The position numbers were made by a program, and so were the translations under genes. From positions 62,001 to 126,000 of the forward strand of contig SADC01000208.1 in NCBI GenBank assembly GCA_004194705.1: 64,000 bases of DNA, written 5' to 3'. This stretch comes from Ditylenchus dipsaci. Its lineage: Eukaryota > Nematoda > Chromadorea > Rhabditida > Anguinidae. The notes under the pieces were generated by a model. It was not told the DNA's origin and made no database searches. It worked only from the letters and a program-made list of their open reading frames with translations. This document shows positions 10,353-22,172 of this stretch, piece by piece (within the stretch, counting starts at the first letter, position 1; every line of letters begins with the position of its first letter).

Positions 10353-11269
10353 AGGGATGAGGTAACTTCCTGTACGCATCGCCAAATCGATAGCAATCAT
10401 TTCCAGCACTATTTCGCCGTCAGCAAATGCCCTAATTTTGGTATTTCATTAAAATTACCATCGAAATTAATGGAAACCAGCCAAAATGATGAGTATTTAG
10501 TTTTATATAGCATAAGCTTCCACTGATTTATTTATTTATCAACGCGTTTAGAAACTTTCTAGAGTCAGAATTTCATGGAGAACCAGATAGAATTTTTATA
10601 CACCTAAATCATTTCACAAAACACGGTAGCTAGCGAAGGTTTGACCAAGGAACAAAAGAGTAATATTGAGGGCAGGATTTCGGTATTATTCTGGCACTGA
10701 CGTTTTTTGCAATTTCGATTTACATGCTCATTTACAACCATATGATGAAAATGACGCCAGGAAGCAGGGCTGGATTTTGAGTATAAGGTTGCAAATGAGT
10801 ATGTAAATTAAAATTACGAAAAACGTCAGTTCCAGGATAATACCGAAAAGTTCTGAGATAGTCCTGTGTAGGATGTCACGGAATTGGACATCGTTGGATG
10901 TTTTTAGAATTCTAGCTCCAACTTTATACTAAATTTTTCTCTGTTTGATAGCTCAAAATGAAAGCCTAGAGTCTTGGCTACATTTCGCTGTATGAAACTT
11001 GTGACTTGTAGTAAAAAGTCAGAAATTTTCAGTGAAACCAGTCAATGAAAACCCCGAAAATAATCGATTTTCGGAAATTTGGCCTATTTTAGCCTGGTTA
11101 CAAGCTCCGGTAGGTGTAAAAGCCTGTGCTAATAGTCTTATTGGATAGCCAAGAGTGTGAGGATCATTTTGACACTAAACTTATAAATAAAAGGAGAAAA
11201 AAATATGGTTTACAGCCAGTGGTAGTCGAACCTGTGACCTAAGGGGATGCGTATAGGAAGCCCCCCCCT
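10353..11269. mobile_element. TTAA-flanked TIR element, 917 bp
   Basis: It starts AGGGATGAGGTAACTTCCTG and ends in the inverted form (GCGTATAGGAAGCCCCCCCC, then T), with TTAA on each side. Copy C lacks it at the same intron position (37,620-37,630 reads straight through), giving an empty site. There is no open frame of note. The TTAA target suggests mobilisation by a piggyBac-type transposase; that is inference. Confidence 0.75.
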
Positions 11270-11275
11270 TTAATA

Positions 11276-11488
11276 GAGTCGACGTGACCCCGAAATAACC
11301 CCCCTGAAATAACCCCCTGAAGTAACTCTCCCTAGCTTAAAATTTTTTTTGTCCTGGAAGGAAAAAGAGCCCGTCCTACGCTGGCCTACCCTAGCCTAAA
11401 TTCCTTCCAGGACAAAAAAATTTTGAGCTAGGGGGGTTTCTTCAGGGGGTTATTTCAGGGGGAGGTTACTTGGGGGTTTTTACGAATA
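11276..11488. repeat. Foldback unit next to the intron 3 MITE
   Basis: The left side GAGTCGACGTGACCCCGAAA followed by ATAACCCCCTGAA repeats faces an inverted right side with TTCAGGGGGTTATTTCAGGG. The middle contains a CTACGCTGGCCTACCCTAGC motif that recurs at about 4,045, 22,600, 26,030, 26,110 and 45,985. It is absent from copy C. Confidence 0.5.
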
Positions 11489-11862
11489 GAGTCGAGTTCC
11501 GCTATAACGCGACCTCCTCAAGTTCGTTCCCGCCTCGGGACCAACCTTTTTTTACTCTAATTTTTGGAAACTTTCGCCGAAATCGATCTGCCAGTCCAAA
11601 TACCGTCAGGATTTCGATTTCACCAGTCATTTCTAAAAATGAAAATTGTTTAGGCAATAATATTGCGGTTCCCTTTAGAACGCGACCTCTCTTAAATAAA
11701 TTGTAACGAAAACCGCGGATCTTATCGGCTCAAATGACTGGTAAAATCGCAATTTTTACGATATTTTGGACGGGACTTGTCGATCAATTTTGATAAAAGT
11801 ATCCAAAATTATTGTAAAAAGATGGTCGGATCTAGACTTGAGGGGATCGCGTTATAGCTTTA
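11489..11862. mobile_element. CAGTCGAG MITE shared by copies A and C
   Basis: It begins GAGTCGAGTTCCGCTATAAC and has the inner block GTTCGTTCCCGCCTCGGGAC. The right end (GGATCGCGTTATAGC) is worn. The same element sits at the same place, just upstream of exon 4, in copy C (37,631-38,043). The insertion is therefore older than the A/C duplication. Confidence 0.75.
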
Positions 11863-12504
11863 CTAAAATAAACTCAATAAACTTTGAAAAATTATAGAAT
11901 GGGCAAAGCTTCATATGGTATGCGATCTTGGCAACAAGCACTGGTCCACTTTGAAACACTTCAAAGTCTATTTCCTCAAAGCGAAGAAGCAAAGAGCTTC
12001 ATTGAAAGAACACATTCCCGGTTGAAAGAGACAAGTACAGGGACATTTGATCTACATGAGCTCTATCGCCAAGCAGTCTACAATAAATGCCGTGACCTGG
12101 ATATTGCCGACTATGTCGGTCCTATTGAAGTAGCTGAGATTGCAGGCGAAGGGCGAGGAGTTATTGCCAGCAAAGATATTGTTAAAGGAACATTGCTCCT
12201 TGTCTCAAAAGCATTTTTTATTGCTTACGAAGATATGCTGGATACATCTTTGTTTGCAATAAACACTATTAGTGACAACCTCGACGAAAAAACCGCAGTC
12301 CTAAACAAAATTGGAGTAATGCAAAAGTTGCAACACAACCACAGATGTCCAGCGATATTTATGATTTATTTGCTGGCAATGATTTTAGCGATAAAAAATC
12401 TCCGACGGTAAATTTTTTATGTTTTAGTAAAAGTTATCAAATCAAGATAATGAGATAAACTAAGTTAGCTAAGTATTGTGTTCAGATTTGTCAAATGTTT
12501 TTGT

Positions 12505-12935
12505 TGGGCAAACCTTTTTTTTGCAGCTGATTCACGTCTTTTTGCAGTTGATTTTATTTTTCAGCTCTTCTCCATTTTTTTCCTCAAATTTTCTAACATT
12601 TTTTAAATTTTAATACCTTCAGGTAGGCCTCCGATTCTAGTTTTTAGCGTGGTATTATTTGTTGCAACATCTTCGAAAAATATATCCCAAAAAGGTAAAA
12701 GTATGAAGCAAATTATTCTTCTGACTCATTTCATACTTTTACCTCTTTGAAATATAATTTTCAAAGATGTTTTAACAAATTATACCTCGTTGGAAACTAG
12801 AATCGCAGGGCTGCCTGATGACGTTAAAACTTTTGGAAAAATGATAAAAATTTAAGAAAAAAAGTTAAAAAGAAAATCAGCTGCAAAAATATGTGCATCA
12901 GCTTCCAAAAAGGTTTGCCCATTACTGTTGGCTAG
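12505..12935. repeat. Foldback element in intron 4 of copy A
   Basis: The left arm GGGCAAACCTTTTTTTTGCA and right arm (AAAAAGGTTTGCCCA) are inverted, with further pairing inside (CCGATTCTAGTTTTTAGCG against GGAAACTAGAATCGCAGG). It belongs to a loose family with CTAGAATCN-type internal arms seen again at 13,945-14,410, 15,180-15,610, 43,960-44,345 and 61,330-61,590. Confidence 0.55.
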
Positions 12936-13037
12936 CCAAATTAGATTTGTCCGTTTATCGAAGTGTTGGCTTATCAGGGTGCTGGTTTATCGAGAGAAGA
13001 CTGTGTTGAACTGAATTAACTTTTTAAAAGTGCATAC

Positions 13038-13253
13038 CGGCGCGTTACACTGCAATTAAGGCGGGGACCAGTAATTTCTTTCTCTCATGACCGTCTTCTA
13101 TAAGCATTCTACCTGATCCGACGAAAATTTTCTGCCTGCTTTTAAAAACTAGGATAAGGTCATAAGTATCAGATTTGAGTTGAAACAAGTGAAAAAAGAC
13201 AACTTTTGAAAAACTGCTGGTCCCCGCCTTAATTTGCAGTGTAACGCGCTCGT
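13038..13253. mobile_element. MITE with GGCGCGTTACACTGCAATTA ends
   Basis: The left end is GGCGCGTTACACTGCAATTA followed by AGGCGGGGACCAG; the right end is the inverted form ending TTGCAGTGTAACGCGC. It is 216 bp, lies just before exon 5 of copy A and is missing from copy C. A fragment of the same family occurs near 16,660-16,720. Confidence 0.7.
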
Positions 13254-13944
13254 ATTCTCCTTTAAGGTGTGGTAGATGCAAAGCGAATACAGAGGATCTG
13301 CATATTTAATTCGTTCACTCCAATTAAATTTTTTGACCCATTCAACGCTCGCAATGAAACAAAAATGCGATCTACTGGGTTATGGACTTTTCCATCTTAT
13401 ATCAATCACTCATGCATGGGTAAGTCAGCTTTACTGCAATGTAAAAAGTTCAGAGGGGGGGGGTTAATAAAACAAGAATATCATTTACATTTTGCCTTTT
13501 TATTTATATAATATAAAAGAACTATTCCTGCAGATAGAAATGCATTTTTACTTGCATGTGCTGAAATATAAAAGTAATATTTTCGAAGCGATTATAGTCG
13601 TGGCCATATTTTGGCCAACCGGCCCAAAGCGGTATTTTTAAAAAAAAACTACGTAAGAAATTTTTTTATTTATCCATTCATCGCTTTTTTCTCACTCTTT
13701 TAGTGAGTTTTTGTTCTGTTTACCAAGTCAATTTTATTAAACAAAGATGAATGCAAAAATCAATTTAGCCATAGTAGAAGATGAGTAAGAAGGCGAATTT
13801 TAAAAATCAGGCATTTCGCGTGCTAAATGCGAGGAATTTAGAAAGCACTATGCAGCAAAAGGTGTAAAGTACCGCTTTTTTACGTCATTTGATGATTTGC
13901 ATGAAAGCGTTCACAAAATTGTGTAAAATTTTCAAGCACTTGCT

Positions 13945-14410
13945 CAGACACTTGTTCTCAAACGGCTGTACCTGAAAACACCCGTCAAAAACATTAAATC
14001 TCCTGTCAAAATCATTAAATCTCCCGTCAAATTTTTAAAACTTCTCGTTCTAGGTGTATACTTTTCATAATTTTTTATTTTTTTTGCATTAGCATGTAGC
14101 CCTGAATCTCTAGTTTTTGATAAGTTATCAACTAAGTCGATACAATTTCGAAAAGGGGTAGAACAATTCATTAAAAAAAGTTAGGTTTTGAAAAACTCAA
14201 TTTTTCTCCCGTTTTTAAAAATTGTATCAAGCGAGTAAATAGCTTATCAGAAACTAGAGATTCGGGCTACATGCTTATGCAAAAAAATAAAAGTTTGAAA
14301 AATATACATCGAGAATCAGAACTTTTAAAAATTTGACGGGAGATTTAATGATTTTGACGGGAGATTTAAGGATTTTGACAAGTGTTTTTGATTTGAGCCT
14401 TCTCAAACAC
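13945..14410. repeat. Foldback element in intron 5 of copy A
   Basis: The arms carry repeated ATTAAATCTCCCGTCAAA / TTTGACGGGAGATTTAATGA in inverted orientation, and the inner arms pair GCATGTAGCCCTGAATCTCT with AGAGATTCGGGCTACATGCT. No coding sequence is present. The space from 13,540 to 13,940 before it shows no gene. Confidence 0.6.
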
Positions 14411-15179
14411 TAGCTTCAGTTTTCGAATTGACGCCATAACTATTTTTACCGCTTTGAGCCGGTTGGCCGAAATTCGGCAATTCAGAATTCAACTTTTTGG
14501 AGTTGAACGGGGTTGTTTTTGGAGTTGTTTTTCGGACATTGTTATTTTCTTCCCTGGTTGTCTTATAAAACCGCCGGCAAAGAGGGTTGATTAAAAGATT
14601 TGCAATATTTTTCAACGTTTTGTTTAGAAAACTGTATGCGAATTTTTTATGGAGACATAATGATGGTTTATGCAGCGATTGATTTAAAGAAGGGTGATGA
14701 GATATTGTATAGCTACGTTCATCCATTACAAGACCATAAAGAGCGGCAACTAAGGCTGCGCCTATATAATTTCACATGCAATTGTGAGCTGTGTGAATTA
14801 GACAAGCTAGACCCGTCTTATGATCAACGTGTGAAACTTTGTGAGCAAATGGAACAACTAGAGTCTACTATAGACATCTTCGGTCCAGAACATGCTTTAC
14901 AAAAAATGGAGTCTCTTATGAAAAAAGTTTGTTTGTTTTTATGTAAAGATTGTTTTCGCTCTAAAATGATTATCTGCTTAGAATAATACTGTCGAACTTC
15001 GATTTGGCGATCACAAAAAACAAGTTTGGTCGGTCTGGACTAAATAAAGGCAAAGTAAACCTCGATACAACGACCACCTCTATTTAACGATCACCCAAGC
15101 TTGGGCTTTATATTTGTTCGAGGGTACGATCCCCCTGTTGTTTTTCGCAAAAAAATTCCTTTATTAAAAACCATTTATT

Positions 15180-15610
15180 TATACTTTTTAAAAAATTTTC
15201 AAAGGACAATACTTTTTTCCTACTAAAATACTTTTTAAACTATTTTTTCCGACATATTTTAATTTTTGCATTTTACTTCGACTTTTTTTCTTAATTTTTA
15301 TAGCATTCTCGTGTAGCTCAGAATCTCAGCTTTCTAACGAGCCATCAAAATACGCTGAATAAAATAGACAATTGTTCGAAAAATAGAGATTTAGGAGTGG
15401 AAAAAAGCAACAGATACCTTTTTCAAACCCTTGAATATTTTCATTCATGAAATCTTTTCGTTCAGTTTGATAAATCGTTAGAAAGCTGAGATCCTGGGCT
15501 ACACAATGATGCTAAAAGTTTAGAGAAATTAAGATAAAAACTTGAAGAAAAATGCAATTGTTAAAATTAGGCGGAAAAATGAGTGTTTTGAGTGAAAAAA
15601 GTATTGTCCT
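15180..15610. repeat. Foldback element in intron 6 of copy A
   Basis: The left arm (AAAGGACAATACTTTTTTCC) and the right arm (AAAAAAGTATTGTCCTTTTT) are inverted, and the inner arms pair GTAGCTCAGAATCTCAGCTT with AAGCTGAGATCCTGGGCTAC. It is flanked upstream (15,000-15,120) by worn CGAACTTCGATTTGGCGATC-type MITE ends. Confidence 0.6.
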
Positions 15611-16126
15611 TTTTTGAATCTGTAAATTACAGGAAATACGGTAGCTATATTTTGTCGCTTTTGAAGTTCACGCGGATTTTTTTTTCATCTTGGTCGTAGT
15701 TCTACATTTTTTTCATTCTGTATCCCTAAACTGATCAATCTCGAAAAAAATAACAAAAATTTAGATTCGTCAAAGTTACGCACAGCGTGAAAAACTGCAG
15801 CTGCAAATGTTTTACCCACTTAGATCAATGAATGAAGTGTAGGAGCTTGTAAACTATTATTTTTCAATTAATAGATTCTCTTTAGTTACAAGTTATCGGA
15901 TCAACTGGACAAAAGCTTGAAAATAACCCAACAAAGCATCGATTGCTTGAGTGATCAATTGCGCATTGATCTAGGACCATCACTTTATGTACAGATGGCT
16001 GAATTGCACGAGCAAACGGGAAATACTAAACAGGCTAAACAATGCATTCAACAAGCCATGGATTTAAACGAAATCAGAATGGGCTCTGATGAACAGATTT
16101 TTAAGTGGATTTACCCAGAGATGTGA

Positions 16127-18217
16127 TTGCTACCTACACTGAATTTAAAGTAAAAAAAACTATGCGAGTGTTTAAACAATTTTAATATGTGAAATATTTA
16201 GCAAGAAGTTATTCCGGTGTTATTTGGATTTAATTAACAATATAAATGTCCGATTATAAATGGTGCTTCAGAATTGTCTGATAAATAACTTTTTAGAAAA
16301 GACGACAGAATGTTTGTCATCATCATCTATTCCTGATCCTATAATATATCATTAACCAATAAAAAGATTTAAATTTCTTAATAATTTATGAACAATACAA
16401 TTTTTATATGATTTGGATAGGTGTATTGCACATCCTGAATCCCCTTCGGGGTGATGAAGGATAGTAAGCTTAGGATTTAGATGCGCAGACATACCTGATA
16501 CACAATCGGTTCTACTAGAGTTGCCAGTGCCAAAATTTGCTTTGATCCGTCTAGGCTTGCGCAAGAGTTGGCCAGCGTGTGTTAGAACAAGATCAAAAAG
16601 GGTCATCAATATTAGATCTGATGAAAAACGAGTGAAAAATGGAAGGATTCAAAAAAAAATTGCTGGTCCCCTTACTGGTCCACACTCCCCCCCCCTCCCC
16701 GCCTTAATTTTTTAAAACGCACGGGCATGCCCCATTAAGTATATAACTTGGGCCCGAAATTTTGAATTTTCAATGGCAAATACAATTAAACATCGGATGC
16801 TTTTAAAATCTTTGCGGTTTTATAAAACAGGTAGTATGGCAATTGATCTATGTTAAAAAAGTATTATACCGGGTAGCTCAAACATTGCGGCGGGTTTTCA
16901 AAGTAGCTGGTTAGGCATTAAATCTATTTTAAAAAATAAATCCAAATTTATTGTTTTGTAGTTATGGGCCTCCTTTCACAACAGAGTATTAGTTTTTTAA
17001 TTCAGAAAAAAATTGACAATGATAATTTTTTGTCAAAGTCTGCCTAAAATACAACTGCTACAAAATAGGAAACTTTTAGCGAAAATCGCCGAAAATTCAA
17101 TTTTTCGGCTTTTCTGTTTTCAAAAGTTTTTAAGTTTTTGAAAAAATGTATATTCTGCAATAAAAATTGGAAATCCATTAACCAGCGCTACCAAATGGGT
17201 TTAAAGATTGTAATTTTTAGCTTGCTATAACTATTTTTAAAAATTCTCTGGGATATTCTTTTGAATTTACCTGTTCTGTTGCACTTTTTAATAAAACTTA
17301 CACAGTGCATCAAGAAATTTTAAATTTCAAAAATGCCGTTACTTTCTTCGTAGAGTGATTTTCATAATTCTGCTATCACAAATCGATTTCTCTCGCCCAC
17401 GATATTTTTTTGGTATATAATGTTGAAAACACGATTTTGCTTGGTCATCCTGTGATTCAGGTCTTAATCTGGTGATGGTCTTTGGTTGAGAGAACAAGAG
17501 AGAGAACAAAGCAAAAATCGTGTTTTTTAGAATATATACTAAAAAATATATTGTCGATAATAAAGTAGACTGGCCATAACAGGATTTTGAAAATCGCTCT
17601 ATAAAGAAAGTTACGGGCTTTACAAAAAGCTAAAATTTCATGATACATCCTGCATTATGTTAAAGGGAATTGCTCTGCCTACAAAATAGTATATTTAGAA
17701 TAACTTTTAGTACTTATATAGTTCCCCATACTTGGATTTTAAAAATCAAAACAAGACAGTCAAAACAATCAAAACAGTGACCCATAATCACCCACCGAAC
17801 TCATTTTTCTGCACAACAAGATACGAAAAGCATTTCTAAACACTTTTTAAATCAAAAATATTAAAATTTGTCAAAAAAAAATGCCACCGGCCCCTTGGGG
17901 GTAGATTGTCTTTCCGAATATTTAAGGGTCATTTTTCGGTGATTTATCACATTTTTCTTGCTAGAGCTTGGCAAAAAGAGTCTCTATATGAATTTTTGAT
18001 CAAGAGTCTTGCTCGGAATCATGTCTAAGGTAAGTGAGTGCATCTCTAACCAACCAAGCCCCCTGCGCCTCCTTTGGGGCCTAACCATCTGCTTTAAGGG
18101 GCTACTATATAAGTGCCTAACTTTTTAACACAGACTTTATGCCTAACCATCTGCTTTAAAAAACCTTGCGGTTTTAGCAAGGGCTTTTGAAGTGCCTGGT
18201 GGAAACTGAAAAAGTAT
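16127..18217. other. Intergenic spacer between copies A and B
   Basis: No gene is recognised. The first about 240 bases are the 3' flank of copy A and match 47,870-48,060 after copy C. Further on there is an inverted pair (about 17,330-17,390 with 17,560-17,630, GCCGTTACTTTC against GAAAGTTACGGGC). At 17,983-18,083 there is half of the CTAAGGTAAGTGAG hairpin family. Exons 1-3 expected for copy B are not here. Confidence 0.5.
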
Positions 18218-19059
18218 AGAATGGGCAAATCTGCATATGGAATGCGATATTGGGAACCGGCATCGTATCTTTTTGCAGAACTTCGAAGTAATTTTCGTCA
18301 CAACAAAGAAGCCACTAGCTACATTGAGAGGACACAGTCTCGGCTGAAAGAAACAAAAGGGAAATATAAACTAGGTGATCTCTATCGCCAAGCAGTTGAC
18401 AATGGTTGTCAGAACCTAGATGTCGCAGACTATGTCGGTCCTATTAAGGTATCTGATCTCGCAGACAAAGGACGCGGTGTGATCACCACCAGAGACGTTG
18501 TTAAAGGAACATTGCTACTTGTCTCAAAAGCATTTTCGTTGCTCATGAAGATATGCTGAGCACAAAATTGCGTTCATTGAACATCATCACTGAAAACGTG
18601 GATAGAAAAACCGTAGTGTTAAATACAATTGGAGTGATGCAGAAGTTGAAGCACAATCCACAAATGTATAGTGAGATATATGACCTATTTGCTGGCAATG
18701 ACTTTGGCGACAAAAAAGTCACAGCAGGTACATGTTTTCATTTTTTTACAATTTCTTGTCAGTGGAGTTTTATTTTTCGGTTTATGAAAAACTTTTAAAT
18801 AAATTGTATATGATAGTATGCATTTTGAGTAGCTTACTGCACTGACTTTACTTTTTGAGGTGTGGTAGATGCAGGACGAATTCAGAAGATCTGTATCTTC
18901 AATTCATTAACTCCAGTTAAGTCTTTCAACCCATTTGAAGTTTGCAATGAAGAAGAAAGTAAATCAACTGGATTATGGATTTCCCCTCTTACATCAATCA
19001 CTCGTGCATAGGTACATCACTTTTTACTGCAATTATAATTTTGGTAAAGCTGCCGTCAT

Positions 19060-19250
19060 ACTTCCCCGCAACACGCAACACGCAACAATATTTGTTGCGT
19101 GTTGCGTGTTGCGCGATTCTGTTGCGCGCAACACAATTTGTGTTGCGCGCAACGAAGCCAGGAAAATTGTTGCGCGCAACACAATTTTTACATGTTGCGC
19201 GCAACAACATGCCATTTTGTTGCGCGCAACACCGAGTAGCGCAACAAAGT
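19060..19250. repeat. Left subterminal array of TTGCGCGCAA palindromes
   Basis: About ten copies of GTTGCGCGCAAC or close variants, plus an inner inverted pair of GCAACACGCAACA. The matching array on the other end is at about 22,281-22,428. The self-complementary 10-mer placed inside both termini is what one would expect of binding sites for the element's Myb/MADF-like or transposase protein; that role is inferred. Confidence 0.8.
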
Positions 19251-19387
19251 AAAGATTTGATTTTCTTCCAGTTTGGTAATCGACTTGCTTGTTTTGGGCA
19301 TGCCTTTTCTTTTTCTTCATTTTGTGTATCAACTATGCTGTTAGCTCAACAATTGTCGACCAATTAGAGTGTACATCTTTCAGGCAA

Positions 19388-20776
19388 ATGGAAGACTCTG
19401 CTCTACTAAACGCTATTGCTTGGTGGTTTTTGCGCAAGAGAAGAAGCTACGTGCGGCTGGCTCATTATCAAGCAGCTTTCCAACGAAACTCCTTCGAAAC
19501 TTTCTGGCGATACTACCGCAGTCCGGATGAAAGGGATTTGGTACGCTTCCTCCGATTATCGAGGGCAGAGTTCGATGAGGTCCATTCAAAGGTGAGTAGT
19601 TTAAGATGAAGATAGTTTCCTTGTATATGATTATGTTCAGATTCGTTGTCTATTGGACACTGCCCGACTCATCTTCGACCGATACAGGACATGGAAAGGC
19701 TTGCCATTTTTCTCAGGTACTAGGAAAGATCGCTCTGCTTTTGTTTTACATCCGACGTTTAGATTCATTGCGTTTGGTCCGACCTACTGTGCAGTGGCTC
19801 ATTTATTTGCGATTGGAGATTCAACCGTCTACGACATTTGCAAAGAAGTCTCTCAAGCAATTGTAACAGTCATGCAAGCCGAATTTATGCCGCCTCCGAA
19901 TCGTCAGACATGGGAAAGGTCTGCTGAGGGGTTTGCTAGACTAAGGAATTTCCGAAAACATTGGGCGCAGTCGATGGAAAGCACATTGCGATTGTAAAGC
20001 CTGAGCATTCTGGAGCCGCTTTCTTCAACTACAAGGTAATTCCTCGTTCCTATACTCCATGTCCTATTTTTCATTCCTGCATGCTTGAGAAATTTTATTC
20101 GATTGTCTTACTCGCCATCGCAGATGCGGAATCTCGTTTATCGCAGTGGATGTTGGGGCCTCAGGAAGAAATAGCGACTCTACTCTATGGATCTCAAGCC
20201 CGCTTAGGTCATTTCTCGAATCACCAGAAGCCGATCTCCGCCGAGTGAAGAGGGTATGCTGCCTATGTTTTTCTGGGCGATGGAGGATTCGGATGCACTG
20301 ATCTTGTGAGTCGTGGTTTGCATGTTAAAATGTTAAATTGAGGTAGAATACTTTAGATAATGACTCCATTCACTGACAGAGGTGCTGACACGCAGGAGAA
20401 GATCGCCTTCAATGGACGACTTAGCAGGGCAAGGAGTGCAGTGGAGCATGCATTCGGGATTTTAGCAAAGAGATGGCGCTTTTTTTGGGAACGATCGAAG
20501 CCCGGTAACATCTCAACATCTCTTTTTTTGAGATTCGTCGACTTACTTGATCTCAACTTTTTTCAGGCCAGAAATCGCTCAACTCTACACGACTGCAGCC
20601 GTAATTCTGCATAATTACTTGAAACCCTCATCAATTATGACGATGGAATATATATTCGCTTTCCGGATGATAGACGACTACTTGTTGATCAAAGAGCGCC
20701 AGAAGCCGGAAGAGTTGGAAGAAGAATTAGGGAACAATTTGTTGATGTTGTGATCAGAGGTGTATATGACGAATAA
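19388..20776 (+). pseudogene. Harbinger DDE transposase (frameshifted)
   Basis: Five exons: 19,388-19,591 (ATG; EDSALLNAIAWWFLRKRRSY), 19,641-20,035, 20,100-20,305, 20,357-20,504 and 20,567-20,776 (TAA). Introns are about 50-65 bases. The catalytic signature of the DDE_Tnp_4 family is visible: first Asp in GAVDGKHIAIVKPEHSG, second Asp in AVDVGASGRNSDSTLW, and Glu in RARSAVEHAFGILAKRWRFF. The frame is broken by apparent single-T losses near 19,952 (before FPKTLGAVDG), near 20,136 (SRFIAVDVG) and near 20,637 (before the YIRFPDDRRLLVDQRAPEAG tail), and again near 20,260. It is thus either a recently dead copy or one affected by homopolymer errors. Confidence 0.85.
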
Positions 20777-20886
20777 AAATTGATTTATAATTTTTTTTGG
20801 TGTTATTTTTTGTTATAATCGGCGTAAATATCTGTTGTGCTGTTTTGCTGTATGAGTGCCATATTTTACTGCTTTTAAGTGCAAAG

Positions 20887-21760
20887 ATGTCTAAGAAACA
20901 AGCGAAGAAGAATGGCGTGGAAGACAATCAGGTGGTGCATGTCAGCGATGAACACAAGGAATTTCTGATCGAATTGGTGGAGGAGAAACCGGTGCTATGG
21001 AATCCAACAAACGCCGATTATCCAAGTCTGGGAAAGAAGCAAGCAGAGTGGTTGGCAATCGACAATTCGTTCCTTGAGATTTATCCGGACCTTCGATTTG
21101 GAGGTACTTGTCGGCCTAATATGGCATCTGTATAATCTTGAATTATTCAGCTTCTTTGCTGAAAAAGACTTGGGAAAGCCTTACGCACACTCATCGAACA
21201 ACGCGCACTCGAATGGAAGGAAAATCTGGAGACGGTTCCGAGGACGTGGAGCCAAATTGGAAGTTTTGGGACAAGGTCAGTTTTCTGCGCTCAATCAACA
21301 CATTCTCCGATCAACAGTAAGAGATTAAATCTGCGTTGGTACTTTCCTACATTATTCTACAAATAGGATGCGAGCAACAAACGTGACGCCGGCTTCCCAG
21401 AAAAAGCAAACTTCATCGAAATCTCCTGGTGGCAAGAAGGCGAAGCTGGATCCTGAGTTCGAGCGTCTTATGGAAGCGGTTGATAGCAAAAAGAAGATGC
21501 TTCCTTTGACAATGGAAGTCGATGACCTTCTTCACCAAGTCGAGGATATGGGCGGGAAACAAATGTTCCTAAAGTGCAAAGGTAATTCATGTTTTTTCTG
21601 TGCCGTGAACAAGATGTTGAATTCAGCGGAGCTTCGTTCCTTTATCGGCAAGTGGGAGGAAAGAATCGTTGATGTGCCAGCGCCGAAAAAAGAAGACTCC
21701 CAGAACAAATCTGTGGCAAATATGAGCCTGAGGGAGTTCCAGGCCTCTTTGAAAGATTAG
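20887..21760 (+). CDS. MADF-domain protein of the Harbinger element
   Basis: Four exons (20,887-21,103; 21,151-21,316; 21,367-21,581; 21,627-21,760) join in phase to an intact 243-residue protein. The MADF (Myb/SANT-like) domain spans roughly residues 20-125: FLIELVEEKPVLWNPTNADY near the start, LLKKTWESLTHTHRT, then NWKFWDKVSFLRS. A basic linker follows (KKQTSSKSPGGKKAKLD) and then a C-terminal region with LRSFIGKWEERIVD. Harbinger elements encode such a partner, which binds the ends and carries the transposase into the nucleus. The intact frame contrasts with the broken transposase upstream. A polyadenylation-like AATAAA follows near 21,817. Confidence 0.85.
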
Positions 21761-21903
21761 TGTTAACATTATTCTCGTTTTCCGCTGTTGTGTTGTAATT
21801 GGAAGTGTGAAGGATGAATAAAGTAGTTGGTTTTACGGTTTGGCCAGATGATTGTTTGCTAGCGAAGTACACTTGAGGGGTATAATTCTATTGACTCTGA
21901 GAT

Positions 21904-22172
21904 ACCGTATTTCTCTATTAAATACCCCGAAATAATTATTTTTTCAACCCTTGAAAAATCGAAAAAAAATTATTTTGAGATTTTCGGGTGCTCAACCAAA
22001 TTTCAAAAAGTGGAATCAACTAAGTTCGTGGTGATTAAGAAACGCAAACAACAAATCTGCAAAAAAAGAGTGCCTATGGGAAGGGGGGCAGGTCAATTAG
22101 TAGAGAGGAAGTAATTATTAGAGAGGGGGTAATTATTAGAGAGGGGGTGATTGATAGAGAAAATACGGTATA
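21904..22172. mobile_element. MITE (ACCGTATTTCTC family) inside Harbinger
   Basis: It starts ACCGTATTTCTCTATTAAAT and ends GATAGAGAAAATACGGTA, inverted. It lies inside the transposon between the MADF gene and the right end, so it was inserted into this copy or its ancestor. Confidence 0.7.

Larger units (their letters stand above)
6913..16126 (+). pseudogene. TPR + SET protein gene, copy A (frameshifted)
   Basis: Eight exons align one-to-one with intact copy C: 6,913-7,095; 9,598-9,818; 9,846-10,260; 11,898-12,407; 13,267-13,419; 14,628-14,926; 15,765-15,838; 15,896-16,126 (TGA). Splice sites and phases match copy C. Compared with C there are 1-base deletions in exon 1 (near 7,030, CAAGCC versus CAAACC-A), in exon 3 (near 10,068, AAATAAATG versus AAATAAAATG), and twice in exon 4 (near 12,336 and just before the donor). 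The frame is therefore broken unless these are sequencing errors. The SET core (SYINHSCMG) and post-SET cysteines (FTCNCELCELDK) are retained. The exon 6 donor is GTTTGT rather than GTATGT. Introns 1 and 3 hold TTAA- and CAGTC-type elements, and intron 4 holds two foldbacks. Confidence 0.75.

Noticed and set aside
18935..19367. Several overlapping frames full of VARN/LRAT
   Set aside because: They result from the TTGCGCGCAA arrays of the Harbinger left end.
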